Part shown: one piece after another, positions 49,101 through 61,143 of the stretch
Layout of the letters: each line of letters opens with the position of its first letter
How positions within the stretch are numbered: the stretch's first letter is position 1
Source: Hsuehochloa calcarea
Taxonomy: Eukaryota > Streptophyta > Magnoliopsida > Poales > Poaceae
DNA: 64,000 nt
Direction: 5' to 3'
NCBI GenBank assembly: GCA_036346395.1
Contig: CM070596.1
Location: forward strand, 3,844,001 to 3,908,000
Notes under the pieces: model-generated
Databases searched by the model: none
What the model was told of the DNA's origin: nothing
What the model saw: only the letters and a program-made list of their open reading frames with translations
Translations under genes and position numbers: made by a program

Positions 49101-52100
49101 ACTTATCTCAACCCCGCCGATTCGTATGGTAACCCTCTAAATATTGTATTACTTTTTTCGTTTATCTAAGGGCACGAAGGCCTATAGTTAATAATTACCT
49201 CTCTACGGTAACCCTCTAGATATTGTATTACTTTTTTTGGTTTATCTATAGGCCTTTGTGTATCCTTATACGTGACTACGTCAATTTCACCGTCTAGATG
49301 AGGATCAACGTGATCGCTAATCCTTATTATCAAGGGTTGAACGAGTAGGAAGGCAAAGGGGAAATGATCTCCGGAGTTGATGGACTTATTTATATTGCGC
49401 TCCTTGGTTATGTTAGTTTAAATTCCAATTTTTTTAGTGCTTTCAATGGTATGTTATTTCATTTGTTATAGTTTCAATATTGCGTTGAAGCAAAGTATCT
49501 CTTAGGTTCATTGTATCGTTGCTTATTTCAATGACTCAATTCATGAATACAACATTTTGTTATGCATGGTTTGAACTACATTTGGTGATGGAATGCTTGC
49601 TGAATTTTCATCAGGATGTAAATGACTCCAAGTCAATCTTATTTAGTCATGTTTTTTTCCTTCATTTGTGTTATGAAAATGGCTTCAAAATAATTCAAAA
49701 ACTAACTTTGTTCTCACAATAAATTAACAAAAATGATTTACACAAAGAGAAAACTATTGCTTCTTCAAAACTTATAACATAAAAAGATAATTCCCAACAT
49801 AAAACATAAACCTGGGTATACTTCACAGCGTCTTTCTCGAAAGTCTCGTACGTCTGAGCTTCCAAATTATCCATTAGAGGCTGCCAAAAAAGGAGGAAAG
49901 TTATGAGCAAGTGAAGGTTACGTTGTAATGGAGGAAAAGGAGGTAGTCATAAGGCCCATAAATGGGCAAGGAAGAATAGTTTAAGATGATCAGAACTCGA
50001 GAACAAACAAAATAGGAATTACCTGGAGAGGAGATTGCAAGAAATCCCTATAGTTGATCTGGAATAAGGCAAATAACATGGGGTCAAGAAAGATCTCAGT
50101 CAATAAGTTAAATCATGGGCCATGGCAGAGAGTCTGACAGAATGGACACCTCAAAGCGTTCCTGCTCAGGAAGTGGATCCATCCTCTGATATAGATACGC
50201 AATGTAGTCGAGGTATGGACTCAATGCATTCCGAATGGGGGTATCTAAAGCAACATTTAGGCCGTGGATAAGTCATAGGCTAAAAGAAAGAATCAAAGAA
50301 AGGGTATTTTGCAGTGAATCTCACAAATCCAGGCAATTAGTTTTATACAAAGGGCAGGAAAATCATAGAATGCCCAAATTTCTCTCATTAAAAAGGAGTT
50401 TGGGGTCTTCATTAGAACATTCGGAGTTTTGAGCCCTCAAATTTGTTCCCAAAGTTAACTTTAGAGTACCACACTTACTCAACATTGTCTACACATAATC
50501 ATGTGTGGTTAAAGAACATAACGAACTAACAAATCTTAAAGTTCACAGGAGTTACCTTCAGTGTGGTTTTCATCACCTGAGAGCACTCCTTGAGATACTT
50601 GGGAAACATTATGATTTGATCTCCCAGAGATTATGACCTAAACAAAAACAAAAATGAAAAATCAGGAATAATGGTACACCTCAATTACCTCTGAAACTTA
50701 GAACTATTAGGCAGGTTGTACATTGGGTCATTAACTCGAAAGGCTATGAGCCTATGACAAGAAAGGCTTGATATAAGGAAGCGTAACAAAGAACCCACCT
50801 GAACCGAATGGTTAAAAAATCCAGTAAGCAGTTTCTGATGGCGCTTCGACAAGCAAGGGTAGCCTCTTGCGTTTGTTAGAAAAGCCTGCGAGATGAAAAT
50901 CAATTACTGATGCAGATATGCAGGACATATATTGCTCTCCCGGGGGTTCATATCAACATGAATTGATTAAGTAGTTGTATGATTACATTTGTTTGAAGAA
51001 CTGCAGCCCTTACAGGCTCCCCGAACCACCGCCCTAGTGAGTTCATAGATGGCAGTGTGCTCCTGATAAGTGAACAGACAACCTTTGAATACCAAAACTA
51101 TGACATTATAGATGAAATATCAGCAGCATCTTCACTTGGAAGAAAGCACCTGGTGTAAGTGTGCAACAATACAAGAACACTTACGAAATATCAAGTGCTA
51201 CACTCAGTTGACTGCTATGCTCACATAATAATCTGAATGAATTCCACCATTCCCACGAGTCTGATATTTCACTCTGCCATTTAAGAAGAAACATAAACAA
51301 GAGAGTTGTGTGCCATGTGCATATGCTGATCCTTAATAGTCTGCTGCCTAACATTCCAGGTCAGTCTGGAGGGATCAAAAGTTTACCGTCTGATTATTCT
51401 TTACTTTGTCATGATCTCCGTCCATAGGTTCAGACTTCTCCAGAGGCATCCTTAGCCACAACTTAAGAAAGAAACAGAACAAATAAAAGTTAAAGGTTAA
51501 TCTAATATAAACATATACGACATACATACAATAACCGAAAGATGGAATTGGAGATGGAGGATGACACCTGCATATTGGTCAGTCCTTGCAAAATATGATT
51601 CACAACTCTAGCATAATTGGCACAAGAAGATCTCCTAGGAGGAGGAAGAACACATGCCTGCAAGTAAACGCGCCACAATTTACCTCTTTTATAGGATTCA
51701 GAACATTTTTTAGAATAATGTATATGAACCCGTCAGGCTTACAAAGTAATGTCAACTAAGGAAATCCAAAAAATTTGGGCTGAATGGGAATTATCCATGT
51801 TTCTAGTTCTTGAGGCATAACGACAGCCTGACAAGCTTGACTAAACACAACTGCAGGAGAATTCTTATGCTATGCCAATTGCCCATTTACAGCGCCCAAA
51901 TTATGTCTTGCATTCCCTAGTTGTACACAACTACACATGATACATTCCATACTCAATTATGTGTAACGTCTATTGGTTAGAATTAGACTGACGAGTGAAT
52001 TATGAGCAATGTGACGCCAAATGGACCTGCAAGGAGAGATGAGACGCCCACGCGATCTCCTGTTTCAGCGTGACCTCCGAGTCCAACCGGAGCTGCTCAT

Positions 52101-52463
52101 CCTCTGAATCCAAATCAATCCACGCGCTGATATTCCCGACGATGTGGCTGCTCCACTGCGACGGGCTGAGGATGAGGTCCGACGCCGCCACCGGCAGGAT
52201 TGCGCCGGGCGTGGGCCGGTAGTTGGGATCAACCTGCAGCGCCGAGCAGAGCAGGGTGAGTAAGCCTCGGTCTCAGAGGGAGGAGGAGAGAGGCTATCAA
52301 TAGGAAGTAGAGTACTTACGAGCGGGGCGAGGAGGAAGTCGAAGGCGGATGAGAGGGAGTGGGAGAGGACGGCGGGGAGGCCGTCGCCAGCGGGGAAGTC
52401 GAGCACCTCCACCCCGCAGTAGCGGGAGTCGCTCTTGTCCCCCGCGCGCTGTCCCAGCGGCAT
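43183..52463 (-). CDS. PRMT5: Protein arginine methyltransferase 5 (PRMT5/SKB1)
   Basis: Twenty-two exons on the minus strand: 52463-52320, 52233-52027, 51657-51568, 51461-51387, 51273-51185, 51062-50987, 50885-50799, 50637-50556, 50244-50150, 50058-50023, 49880-49812, 45773-45705, 44994-44941, 44791-44717, 44513-44421, 44337-44234, 44137-44089, 44020-43934, 43816-43711, 43621-43534, 43442-43349, 43266-43183. All phases match; the product is 650 aa, the usual length. An N-terminal TIM-barrel part precedes the catalytic domain: motif I VVGAGRGPLV (377-386), AVEKNPNA, and the double-E loop SELLGSFGDNE with Glu 450 and 459. It transfers methyl groups from S-adenosylmethionine to arginine, giving symmetric dimethylarginine on histone H4/H2A and splicing factors. 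In plants it affects flowering, splicing and the clock. Intron 11 is 4.0 kb because of a chimeric insertion. Confidence 0.96.
46230..46905. repeat. 45-bp minisatellite and about 200-bp direct duplication
   Basis: Units beginning TCCTTCCCCTTCCCATCC start at 46382, 46428, 46473 and 46518, a period of 45-46 bp, with further copies near 46827 and 46874. On a larger scale about 46237-46440 is repeated, diverged, at about 46677-46870: both copies run from GGTGGGCCTCTT through the CGATTCCCCTTCAA segment to the start of the minisatellite. The open frames through this region are Pro/Ser/Arg-rich by composition and are not called as genes. Confidence 0.75.
47401..47799 (+). pseudogene. CDKB2-type cyclin-dependent kinase fragment with one intron
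   Basis: Exon-like piece A (47401-47526) reads NKEGQAIIYLVF, TDLNKFIRGH and KIPAHTVK. Piece B (47663-47762) reads ILMYQICKGVAFCHGRNMLH and LKPHNLLMDRK. They are joined by a GT-AG intron (47527-47662). The words FIRGH, KIPAHTVK, ILMYQ and LKPHNLLMDRK are characteristic of plant CDKB2 (mitotic B2-type CDKs). The catalytic HRDLKP has become HYGLKP, and a one-base frame change precedes a DFG-like motif (47763-47799). The N-lobe (P-loop, PSTAIRE-type helix) and the C-lobe are missing. The retained intron shows DNA-level capture, not retroposition. It is antisense to PRMT5, inside intron 11. Confidence 0.78.
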
Positions 52464-52543
52464 CTTCGCCTGCTATGTGCTACTGGTGACCGCCGCCTCC
52501 GCCTCCGCCGCCGCCGGGGAAGAAGAGGAGGGGCGTTTGGTCC

Positions 52544-52560
52544 GGTTAGGGTTTAGGGTT
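52544..52560 (-). promoter_or_regulatory. Telo-box in the PRMT5 leader or promoter
   Basis: On the gene's strand the sequence reads AACCCTAAACCCTAACC, i.e. overlapping AACCCTAA/AAACCCTAA telo-boxes, 81-97 bases upstream of the PRMT5 ATG. Telo-boxes are common near the starts of plant genes active in dividing cells, including ribosomal and translation genes, and are bound by Myb-like and Polycomb-recruiting factors. The match is exact; its role here is inferred. Confidence 0.55.
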
Positions 52561-52563
52561 TTC

Positions 52564-53240
52564 TTCGGCGGAGGAGAGGAACACGCCTGGCCTTGCCTTT
52601 CCTTGCCGACTGCTTCTGACTTTACTCGTTTTGGTTTTTTCCACTCTTCTTTTCCTTTTTGATGGGCTGGCTGACATGTGGGGACCTATTGTAAGGGAAA
52701 GAATGTCTGACCGTTACAATAACATACGTGATCAAAACTCGACGGTCTAGATTACTTGCTACAGCAAGAATATAAGATGACAGAATATCTTAGATTTGTA
52801 GTTGGAAGTACTCAATGTAACTACAGAAAGACATTGTGACATGTAGCGATTAAAAAAAAATGCGAGATATTGGTATAAATGATCTCCAACCTAACAACGT
52901 GCTAGCAAAGAAAGGAGGCTAAACAGACTATCCTTTTAGGAGAAGCGATGATGATGATATACTGTAAAGAAGAAGTTATTCGATGGTATGTTGTGAATAA
53001 CGGAGTTATCTGATGACATATAATAAATGTTCTATGAGAGCCGTCGGGCGAATTAATTTGTAATGCTTAACTTTTCGTTGGCCCTAGCATCACAAATCAA
53101 ACATCCCCGCTCTTGGTGGATATGTACTTCCCAGAATTGCAGTACACATACTCCTTACCAAAAAAATTAAGTAACATTTACATACACAAGCTTGTATATT
53201 TTTGAAAACTTCATAATTTACGTAAGTTCAACAACACTGA
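52564..53240. other. PRMT5 promoter side, no other gene
   Basis: Sequence upstream of PRMT5 (minus strand). No transposon or gene could be recognised before the retroelement-like sequence starting near 53240. Confidence 0.4.
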
Positions 53241-56200
53241 GGTTTCACACCAAAGGTAGAGTTTGCAGCGGAATACATAACCCATAAATATGGCAGAAAC
53301 AAAAGCCAACCAGCTGCATATACCCACAAGGTAACCGACCGGAAACGCCCAAGCTAGTCGCCAAGAGTGAAATCAGCCTCACATTCGCCAACCCCTTGGG
53401 GGTCAGCTTCCTCTGCAGCAAATACACAATGCAGTTGAGTACAAAAACGTACTCGCAAGACTTACAAATAACAAACATATAATTAGCTTAATTCAAAAGA
53501 GATTGTCGTAGAGTTTATTGTCAGCGTAAAGCCATAATTTATTTGCAATACTGTAGTAGATTGAAAGCAATTTGCTAAACCAGTTTTAACAATTCAAATA
53601 TCAGTGACGACAACAATAACAACAAATAACATCCTGGAAGTGACTAACCTTAGTCACCACAACAATAGCACGAATTACCCATTCGTACCACACATTCTCA
53701 AGTTTTATCAAAATCGTAGTCTAACTCTCGAAAGACATTCCCAAGCGTGTCCATAACCAAGGACTTGGCTATTCGAATAGATTAAACCCTGCAGGGGTGT
53801 ACCAATGTACCCACACGTCAGACCGCCTCTTTTGCCACCGGATAAAGTACACTTCCTTAGGTATGCCGGCAAGGCTGAGTCCATACGAGACGTTTTCCAA
53901 TATTATGTGTTAACTACGAGTCGTTGTATGGATAGAGATCCATACGTTGTGTCGGGGTCATCGTAAAGTCTCGATCAACTACCCCTCACGGGTAAAGCCG
54001 TGGACAACTACGATACCCCTCGAGGTAGAGAACCTACCCGAACTCCACCACCGCACACCCAACAACACATATCCTTTTTCACACAACACATAAACCACCA
54101 CCTGCGACCCGGAGCTAACACACTTCAAAGTACTAAGTCAAGAGAGGTCTCATATACCCCTCATGTGGTTAGCACACAATATTGCTTGGTCCAGTGGAAC
54201 AAGATGTCCGGTCCTTGTTGACTCGGGCACGCTACCACATACCAATAACCACATCATTCAACCAATGTGTCCAAGTCTAAATCTTTTTGTTTCCATTTTT
54301 AATTTTTCCAAATATGATACATACATGAGGATCATGACTCAGTTATATGAGGTGGTGTTGTAATAACCATCGCTAATGTGATGATTCCCAGTCTACCGTG
54401 CTAAGCATACCTAAGCGACACAACTCGTGTACTTAATATAAAGTGACCAGAGGCCATCAAGCGAGCTCTAAGTCACAGCGGATATTAACCTAGGCTCAGT
54501 AGTAAAGGATGGATATTTACCTACAGTTCAAGTAACTACTTAGGTAAACTATCGCGACTAAGAAATAACTTGCCAACATAGCATGCATACATACAGTTGA
54601 AACTTTGAAATATTAGCATGCACAAATAATAGGATCAATGTGCATCAAATGAGGGACTGCTTGCCTTGCTGTGGATAATGTGCTGGCTGCTGAGGATCAC
54701 TCCCTCGTAAGTACCCGAATCGTTGAAATCTATCGATCGAGCAAAACAGCGAATAAGAACGAATAACACCAAAATAATCAAAACTCGAATTCATCAAACA
54801 TCATACACAGTAGAAAGCATTTAATTTCTATAGATTTTAGGTGAAGGTTTTCAGTCAAAAGAATTTTATTTGAATTTTTCTAAGTATTTAACAATTTTTA
54901 AAAGCATAAATACACAAAGAAATCAATTACCAACATTTGGTGAAATAGCATCATGAACCAAACTTTTACCAAATTAAAGTACAGGAAAAATTAGAATTAA
55001 CAAAATTGGTTTCACTTAATTTGGAGCTAAATTGAATTAGTTATGAATTTTCAAAGTTTAATTGAATTTTAGTACACATTTTAATCATTTCGGGAAATTA
55101 AAAAGGCTAAAATACTTTTCCCACCGACGCGCAGCGCATGACAAGCGGGCCCCCAGCGCGACTTTGATTGGGTCAACTCTGACCCAGCCCCGGTCGAACT
55201 ACCGCCGATGGCGTATTTCCGAGAATACGCCTTCGCTTGACTGGAAACACATTTCGGAAAATTATTCTAAGCAATATACGCTTCCTAATTTAGAAAGCGT
55301 ACTTTTCCAATTACGCAATCACTTAACTAACCGAGAGGGCCCACACGTAATAGAGATATTAGCTCGCTAACTGATTTCCCAAACATCATTAGTACTAATC
55401 ACTCCGCTACCGTGTCGGCTGGTCGTCCGACAACAAAGGAGTCGTGACCGCGAACTTGGCCAGCGACTTGCCGGTGCGGGGCCCACGGTCGCGCAAACAA
55501 GAGGCTAAAAGGGAAACACAATAGTGTGGCAGTCCTGATGATGGCTAGAATTTGGCCGACGGCGGTCCCTAGCGGCCGGGCGACAATACGGTGACCGCGA
55601 AAACGACGGCTAGACGCTACTCTAAAAGAATTGACGTGCACATGAGCAACTAAGAGGGGTAGTACACCTACCAGGAGATTGAGGTTGGCCGGAAAGTCAC
55701 GGTGGCTCGCCGACGACGATGACCGTGAGGCGGAAATAGGAAGCTCCACTAGGACAGCACAACCTGGGCCAAATCATTCGGAAGGAATGGTCGAGATAGG
55801 TCACAGAGGCACAATAGATGCTAATACTAGAAGAAATTGAGTAATTACCCACCAGGCCGGAGTTAAGGAAGATGAAGTGGCTTCTCGGCTGAACTGGGGA
55901 TTATTCAAATTCTGGTGATTTCTGTGAATCGAAGTACAAATTGATTGAGGGGAACTGATCTTAATACCTCAACACATGAGATGACACGCAAAAAATGGGT
56001 TAAACTCACCCGAGCACGAAGATGACGTGGGGAGGGCACTCGGTGCACGCTCTGGACAACCAAGAAGATGGCTCCGCGCTCCAGAAACTACAGCCAAGAT
56101 CCAAAACCTCAAGTTAACACGACGAACCCGACAAGAAGATAGAAGGATTAGGGCACATAGATGAGAGCTTGACTCTTAGCGCGCACGAAGAACGACCGAG

Positions 56201-58086
56201 TTCTTCAATTCGAGCGAGACAATGTGATGAGGATATCCCGACTACTTATGAGGCTGTTTATGAAGCAAGAGTTACACTTCTCAAACAACAAGTGCAATTG
56301 TTTCTTAATCTTTGTGTTTTTCGTGAGAATTGGACACTACGTAAAAGCAATACTTTGTGCATTCTCAGGTTCGACAAGCTTAAAGTCTTTGGAACCGAGA
56401 GGGAGGCCAGAGCCAAAGCAATAGAGGAGCACAAGGAGGAGGTTAACCATATCTGTTGCCTAGTGATGAAGAACAAGAAGGTCAAAGCGGTTGGGAAGGA
56501 GAAAGTCAAGCAGCCCATGCCGATTAAGGAGGAAAGAAGTCCGTGTGATGGGAGAGCAAAAGGAGAAGAAGCCCAAGAACTTAAAGCTCAAGTTTTGGAT
56601 AATATTTTCAAGCCTAATTCAGATCTCCCACAACCCCAACCGAAATCAAATTCGGAATCAACTCAGAATCAAATTCGAATTCGGAATCAGCAGGACAGTC
56701 TAGAGTAAAACGGTCATAACTTTCACAAACGGAGTTCGATTTGGGTGTTCTTGGGCTTGTTGGAAAGATAACTTCAAGCCCGATCCAACGGATCCTCCCT
56801 CACTCCGAAATTCCTCCTGTGTAAAAAGATATGACTGAAACAATATAACGGTTGTAAAATTAGAGTTTCCTTTTTGTTTTAGATTGAGTCGGAATTGGAG
56901 TAGAAGTTCTAATTCCGAATTAGAGTAGGAGTAGGGCCTCTTGGCCAGCCATGAGGAGGAGAAGGACACTATATATTAAGGGTTAGACCCCTATTGTAAC
57001 CTCAGACCACTTTATGCATAAGAATAGAAACATCGCTATTGCTTGTTCTTTCGAAACCAGAGTTCATGCGAGGACTTTGAGAGAGGACTAGGCGATCCAT
57101 TGATTCATTCTGCAATTCAAGGTCAAGTAATCGTTTCATTGGGAATTGGGGACTTGGCGATCGTCATTCGTGGTCTCGCGACGATCAACTATCCGGTGTG
57201 TTTTGGGCGTATTCGAAGAGTTGAGGGTTCGTGCATTGGCACGAGTGTTCAGCTAGCGACATCGTCTACTTCACATCATTTATCCACGGTCCTTATCGAG
57301 AAGATCGGGCATCCCCCGTATCACAATGATTGAGTGGAGAAAGCAAGAGAGGATCAAAGGAAGGGAGTGGGTTGGCACGGGAGCTCCTTAAGGAGTCAAG
57401 GCGATGCTTCCCTGATGGACACGAGGGCAAGAGGTGGCAGTCGGTGTCGCCGTGGCGCGCATGCGCTTAGCTAGCGCTCGCGGTTTGAGTGGCGTGAGGT
57501 TGAAGGCGGTGTCGACATGTGGGTCCGGGGCGTTAGTGACAGAGGCGAGGCGACGCGGTGCGGCCGAACCAACGTGAGGAAACGGCTGGGGTCGGAATAG
57601 TAAGATCTGGCCCGGTCGCTCCAACAGTAATACCAAATTTGATTTTAGTTTTGACCGAACACAAGTTGGTTTGACCAAGCTGTTTGGGGTAAATATAATT
57701 TTTTTCAAAAATTATGAAATTTTTTGTGGGTGTTCTCAGGTTCAACTAGGACTTGGGAAAATTGGTTTTGGCCACTGTTCATTTTCCATTTGTCATATTT
57801 AAATCATTCTTTCAATCTGCTTTAGCAACTTACCTAGGATTTTAATGAGGTCAAGTTAACTCCCAAAAATTTGTGAAAATTTATATTAATTCTTGATAAC
57901 CAATCTAGTATTTTGTAAAATTATTTTCAGAAACTTTTGTACACATATATTTCTGAATTTAATTTGAACTTGATTTTTAAGTCGATATGTTGGAATTTTT
58001 AATATAAATTATGAGTTTCAACAAAAGTTTTTAAAATTCTATATTTTTATACATTTAAAACATAAACTATTTTTCAGGACGTTACA
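53240..58086 (-). mobile_element. Gypsy-like LTR sequence, minus strand, with a second LTR fragment inside
   Basis: On the minus strand 58086 begins TGTAACGTCCTGAAAAATAG, the typical start of long grass Gypsy-type LTRs, followed by AT-rich sequence. The remainder toward 53240 (GTGTACCAATGTACCCACAC, GTCTCGATCAACTACCCCTC and similar) has the look of the non-coding LTR and leader regions of these elements. From about 56160 to 57330 a plus-oriented LTR-like fragment is embedded: TATATATTAAGGGTTAGACC, then CCTATTGTAACCTCAGACC, ending in ATCGGGCATCCCCCGTATCA. No pol domains were found. Outer borders other than 58086 and any target duplication are unresolved. Confidence 0.42.
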
Positions 58087-58401
58087 TGTTCTCTTATAGC
58101 CATCGTTGTCTGTGTAAAGATTTTGTAAAGGAAGAAAACAAGAGAGAATTCAGTTATAGGTGTTATTAGCCTACATTTGGGTCCACGCGCTAGCTTCACA
58201 TGATACTTACTGAGACCAAGGCTGGCCAAATCCAAGACTTGCATAAGCCCAATCTTAACTATCCTAAACCCGAGGCTAGAGGTTTATTCAAGCGATGGTT
58301 TAACTATAATGTATGAATGTCTATCGATGATTTGATAATATAACAGAACGCGGAAACATAGTTTGTATTTACCTTTAAAATATATAACATGATCTTAACA
58401 T

Positions 58402-58833
58402 TAAGGTCTTGTTTGGTACAGCTTTCACTCTCAGCTTCTCAATCGATTCTCGTGGAGCCGTACCAAACACTATGATTCTCAAAACCACTAGATTCTGCTT
58501 TTCGCGAGGAGCTGTCTCGAAAATGAACTAGCAACGAGAAGCAGCCTCCTAGCAGATTCTCGTGAGAATCCAACCTTCAGAAACGAAAATACCCTTTAAA
58601 GTTGAAGATTTTTACCCACAAATGCCACTAAGTTGCACAAATACAATTGAAGTATTACACCTAGGGGTGACATGATCTATTTACCTCTAATCCCCCTTAT
58701 ATGATTTTTGGAGCCAACCTACTAGCCAAACGGTTTCAACAGACAACTCCAGATTCTCAGAGAAGTGGATTCTCAGATAATTAGGAGTAGAATCTAAAAA
58801 ATAAGAATCTGAACCTGTACCAAACAGACCTAA
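58402..58833. mobile_element. Tourist-like (PIF/Harbinger) MITE, 426 bp
   Basis: The element 58405-58830 has ends GGTCTTGTTTGGTACAG and, inverted, GGTCTGTTTGGTACAGG. It is flanked by the 3-bp duplication TAA (58402-58404 and 58831-58833). There is no coding capacity. Confidence 0.8.
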
Positions 58834-60010
58834 TACATACTACACAACAGGCGGTAGCATCACAAGGCCCACAAACAAGATGAGAGCTTGAAGTAGTATA
58901 TAGGGGCAAAATGAGTCATATAATTTCATATGTTCCAATCACCCAGGTATTTTGTGTGTGACCCAACCATACTACACAAATTAAACAAAAACTTGTTGGG
59001 TCAATTTGACAGGTTGTTATATGAGTTCTATTCGATATTCCAGATTGCTAGTTGCTACTGACAATCCATCATGCCTTCATACTCAACACCATACAACCTC
59101 TCATTTTCAAAAAATAAAAACACACACACACACACCATACAACCCCTCTCTGTCACTTCCTTGGTCCGAATTCCTGACTTGAGTTGCCTTCAGTGGGAAG
59201 GAAATTCCCTTAGGCCCTCCCCTGGCCGTTGGATTTAGAGGGAGAGAAAATGTGAGGCCCTCCTCCATCCCCTTTTCTCCCTTCAGCGAGGCCTTACAGC
59301 ACATGGTCAGTAATCACCAGCTTCATGTCTGGCTAACTTAGTCATGGCCTTTTCATTTTTTGGCATCTCTGTATGCATAGTTAAGAAACTACTAGTAGTT
59401 TGTACGACGTGTTAGGCTAAAAATAGCTAGTTTTGCCCTCTCTAATGCATGATTTTATAAAGCTAAAGTTTTAATGTTCCACTCTTCTTTTTGGTCGAGC
59501 TCCCTCACGGCTCATCGGTCCATGCTGCTGACGTGTAGCCAATGAGGCAAGGTACTACACCCGCCTGACATTTATTAACGTATTATTATCGTCGCTATCG
59601 ATGCATCATGCTGTCCTCGTTACTTCGTTCACTTGCTGTAGTGTAATTTGTTTGCTCGAGGAGGTTAGCAAGATGTTGGCTTAGTTTAATTGTCTCAACT
59701 CTCAATGTGAGCTGCAGGGAACAAAAAAACAAAAAAAAATAAAGAAATAAAAACTGACAGCAGCAGCAGAAGCACATACCAGCATCCCAGTCCAGTGGTC
59801 AGATTACCAAGGCATTCCAGAGTGGAGTAGTGGGGAATATTGTAGCCTTTTTATATACTCTTCTCCTTTTCTTGGGCCTTTAAATCTCATCCTCTCTGCT
59901 CAACAGTACAACTGTCTTGGATTGGCTTGCATTGTTAGGAATCTTTCTACTTCTTTAGTGTTGCAAAACATCATCATCTCCCCCAATTTCAGTCTCTCAC
60001 TCTATGTGCT

Positions 60011-60226
60011 GTGGGCAGCGTGGTTTTTTTTGTAACCGGGAAAAAATTACCGTGGGTGGCCGGTTTGGCAAATGATTTTTTTCGGATTTGAAATTAAAAA
60101 ATTAAATTCGAATAAAATTCAAGTAAATTCATTTTTTATACAAAATTCGTCCAAACTGAAAATTTCAGGGCCGGTTGTAGAACCGTATAGCCGATTTCGG
60201 CCGAAATAAAAATCCCTGGTGGGCAG
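60011..60226. mobile_element. CCGG-rich hAT-like non-autonomous element, copy 3
   Basis: The element 60019-60218 (200 bp) is flanked by GTGGGCAG at 60011-60018 and 60219-60226, an exact 8-bp duplication. The right end read inversely is CAGGGATTTTTATTTCGG; the left end is CGTGGTTTTTTTTGTAACCG. The GGCCGGTT and CGGCCGAAA motifs match copies 1 and 2. Confidence 0.75.
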
Positions 60227-60395
60227 TGCTGTCACTGAGTGTTGTAGGTCATCAACTTTTGAGATTTTTTAGGTGATCATTTTACTGTTCTAGATTAGAT
60301 CAAACACTCTTTTCACATGCTCTCACCTTTTCTGCTCAATTCTTGGTTCAAATCAAATATTTTCTTGTTCTCTATTTCTCCTTGCAAATCCTGCA

Positions 60396-60519
60396 TAAGG
60401 ATTTGTTTGGAAGTCTATTTTCGGTCAGGATCCATGTGGATGTGTCGGTAATTTGAACTAAAATCTAAGTCCATCCATGGAGATAAGTAGAGATTTTAGT
60501 CCAACCAAACAAAGCCTAA
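60396..60519. mobile_element. Short Tourist-like MITE, 118 bp
   Basis: The element 60399-60516 has ends GGATTTGTTTGGAA and, inverted, GGCTTTGTTTGGTT. It is flanked by TAA on both sides (60396-60398 and 60517-60519). Confidence 0.72.
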
Positions 60520-61143
60520 CTGGAAATGTTCTTTCTTGTTTATCCACCCCTTTGCTTTGTGCCAACTTTGGCAAAGCCTTTTATTATCTAGGAAAAAGTC
60601 TATTTGACCCCTTGAACTCTTATGAAAGTCCAAAAATCAACCCTTAACTATGAAACCAGACACACAACAACCTCCAACTCTTAAAACCGTTTAGTTTACC
60701 ACTAAGACCAAAACCACCCCAATTTTGCTGATGTGGCATTTACGTTAACACCCATATCACTATATTTTGCCACCTCGTCAACCAAATCACCCCCTCTCTC
60801 TTACCCAATTGCAGCTCCACCTCCTCCCATCTCAAGCCGCGCCGCAATCTCCCCCTTCAACCACCGTTCCATCACCCACCCGCCTCCCGAACCCGTGTCG
60901 CACCCCTCGCAATGCCGCCGCCTGAGGCCTACCACCCCACCCCATCCCCATCCTCCTCTCTTCCCCTACTTTGCCTCTCTAGCCCCTGCACTACCCTCAG
61001 ACACACCTTGGTCATGCACAGGCCGCACTCTAGCCACTCCATGAGCGCCACCCTCTCGCCCATGACGTCGTTGATACGGACCCCGCCACCATGGACCTCG
61101 TCGCGTGTTACCTCGAGCTTGGGGTGTTGGTTCGGATCTGGAC

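Larger units (their letters stand above)
46129..49720. mobile_element. Chimeric 3.5-kb insertion in PRMT5 intron 11, with a Helitron-like left end
   Basis: A 29-bp direct repeat (AATTCAAAAACTAACTTTG and the bases after it, one mismatch) lies at 46129-46157 and 49692-49720. Between the copies is sequence unlike the rest of the intron: a GC-rich minisatellite region, a two-exon CDKB2 kinase fragment, and a second GC-rich piece (48860-49110). The left junction reads A then TCTTTACTACTTAAAAAG, which resembles the 5' end of grass Helitrons (TCTATACTAC type) inserted after an A. No CTRR end with hairpin was found on the right. The long direct repeat is not expected for a Helitron, so repair-mediated insertion is an alternative. 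Confidence 0.55.

Noticed and set aside
46129..49720. Reading the 29-bp direct repeats as LTRs or as a standard target duplication
   Set aside because: Far too short for LTRs with no primer site or purine tract, and longer than typical duplications; kept as an unexplained flank.
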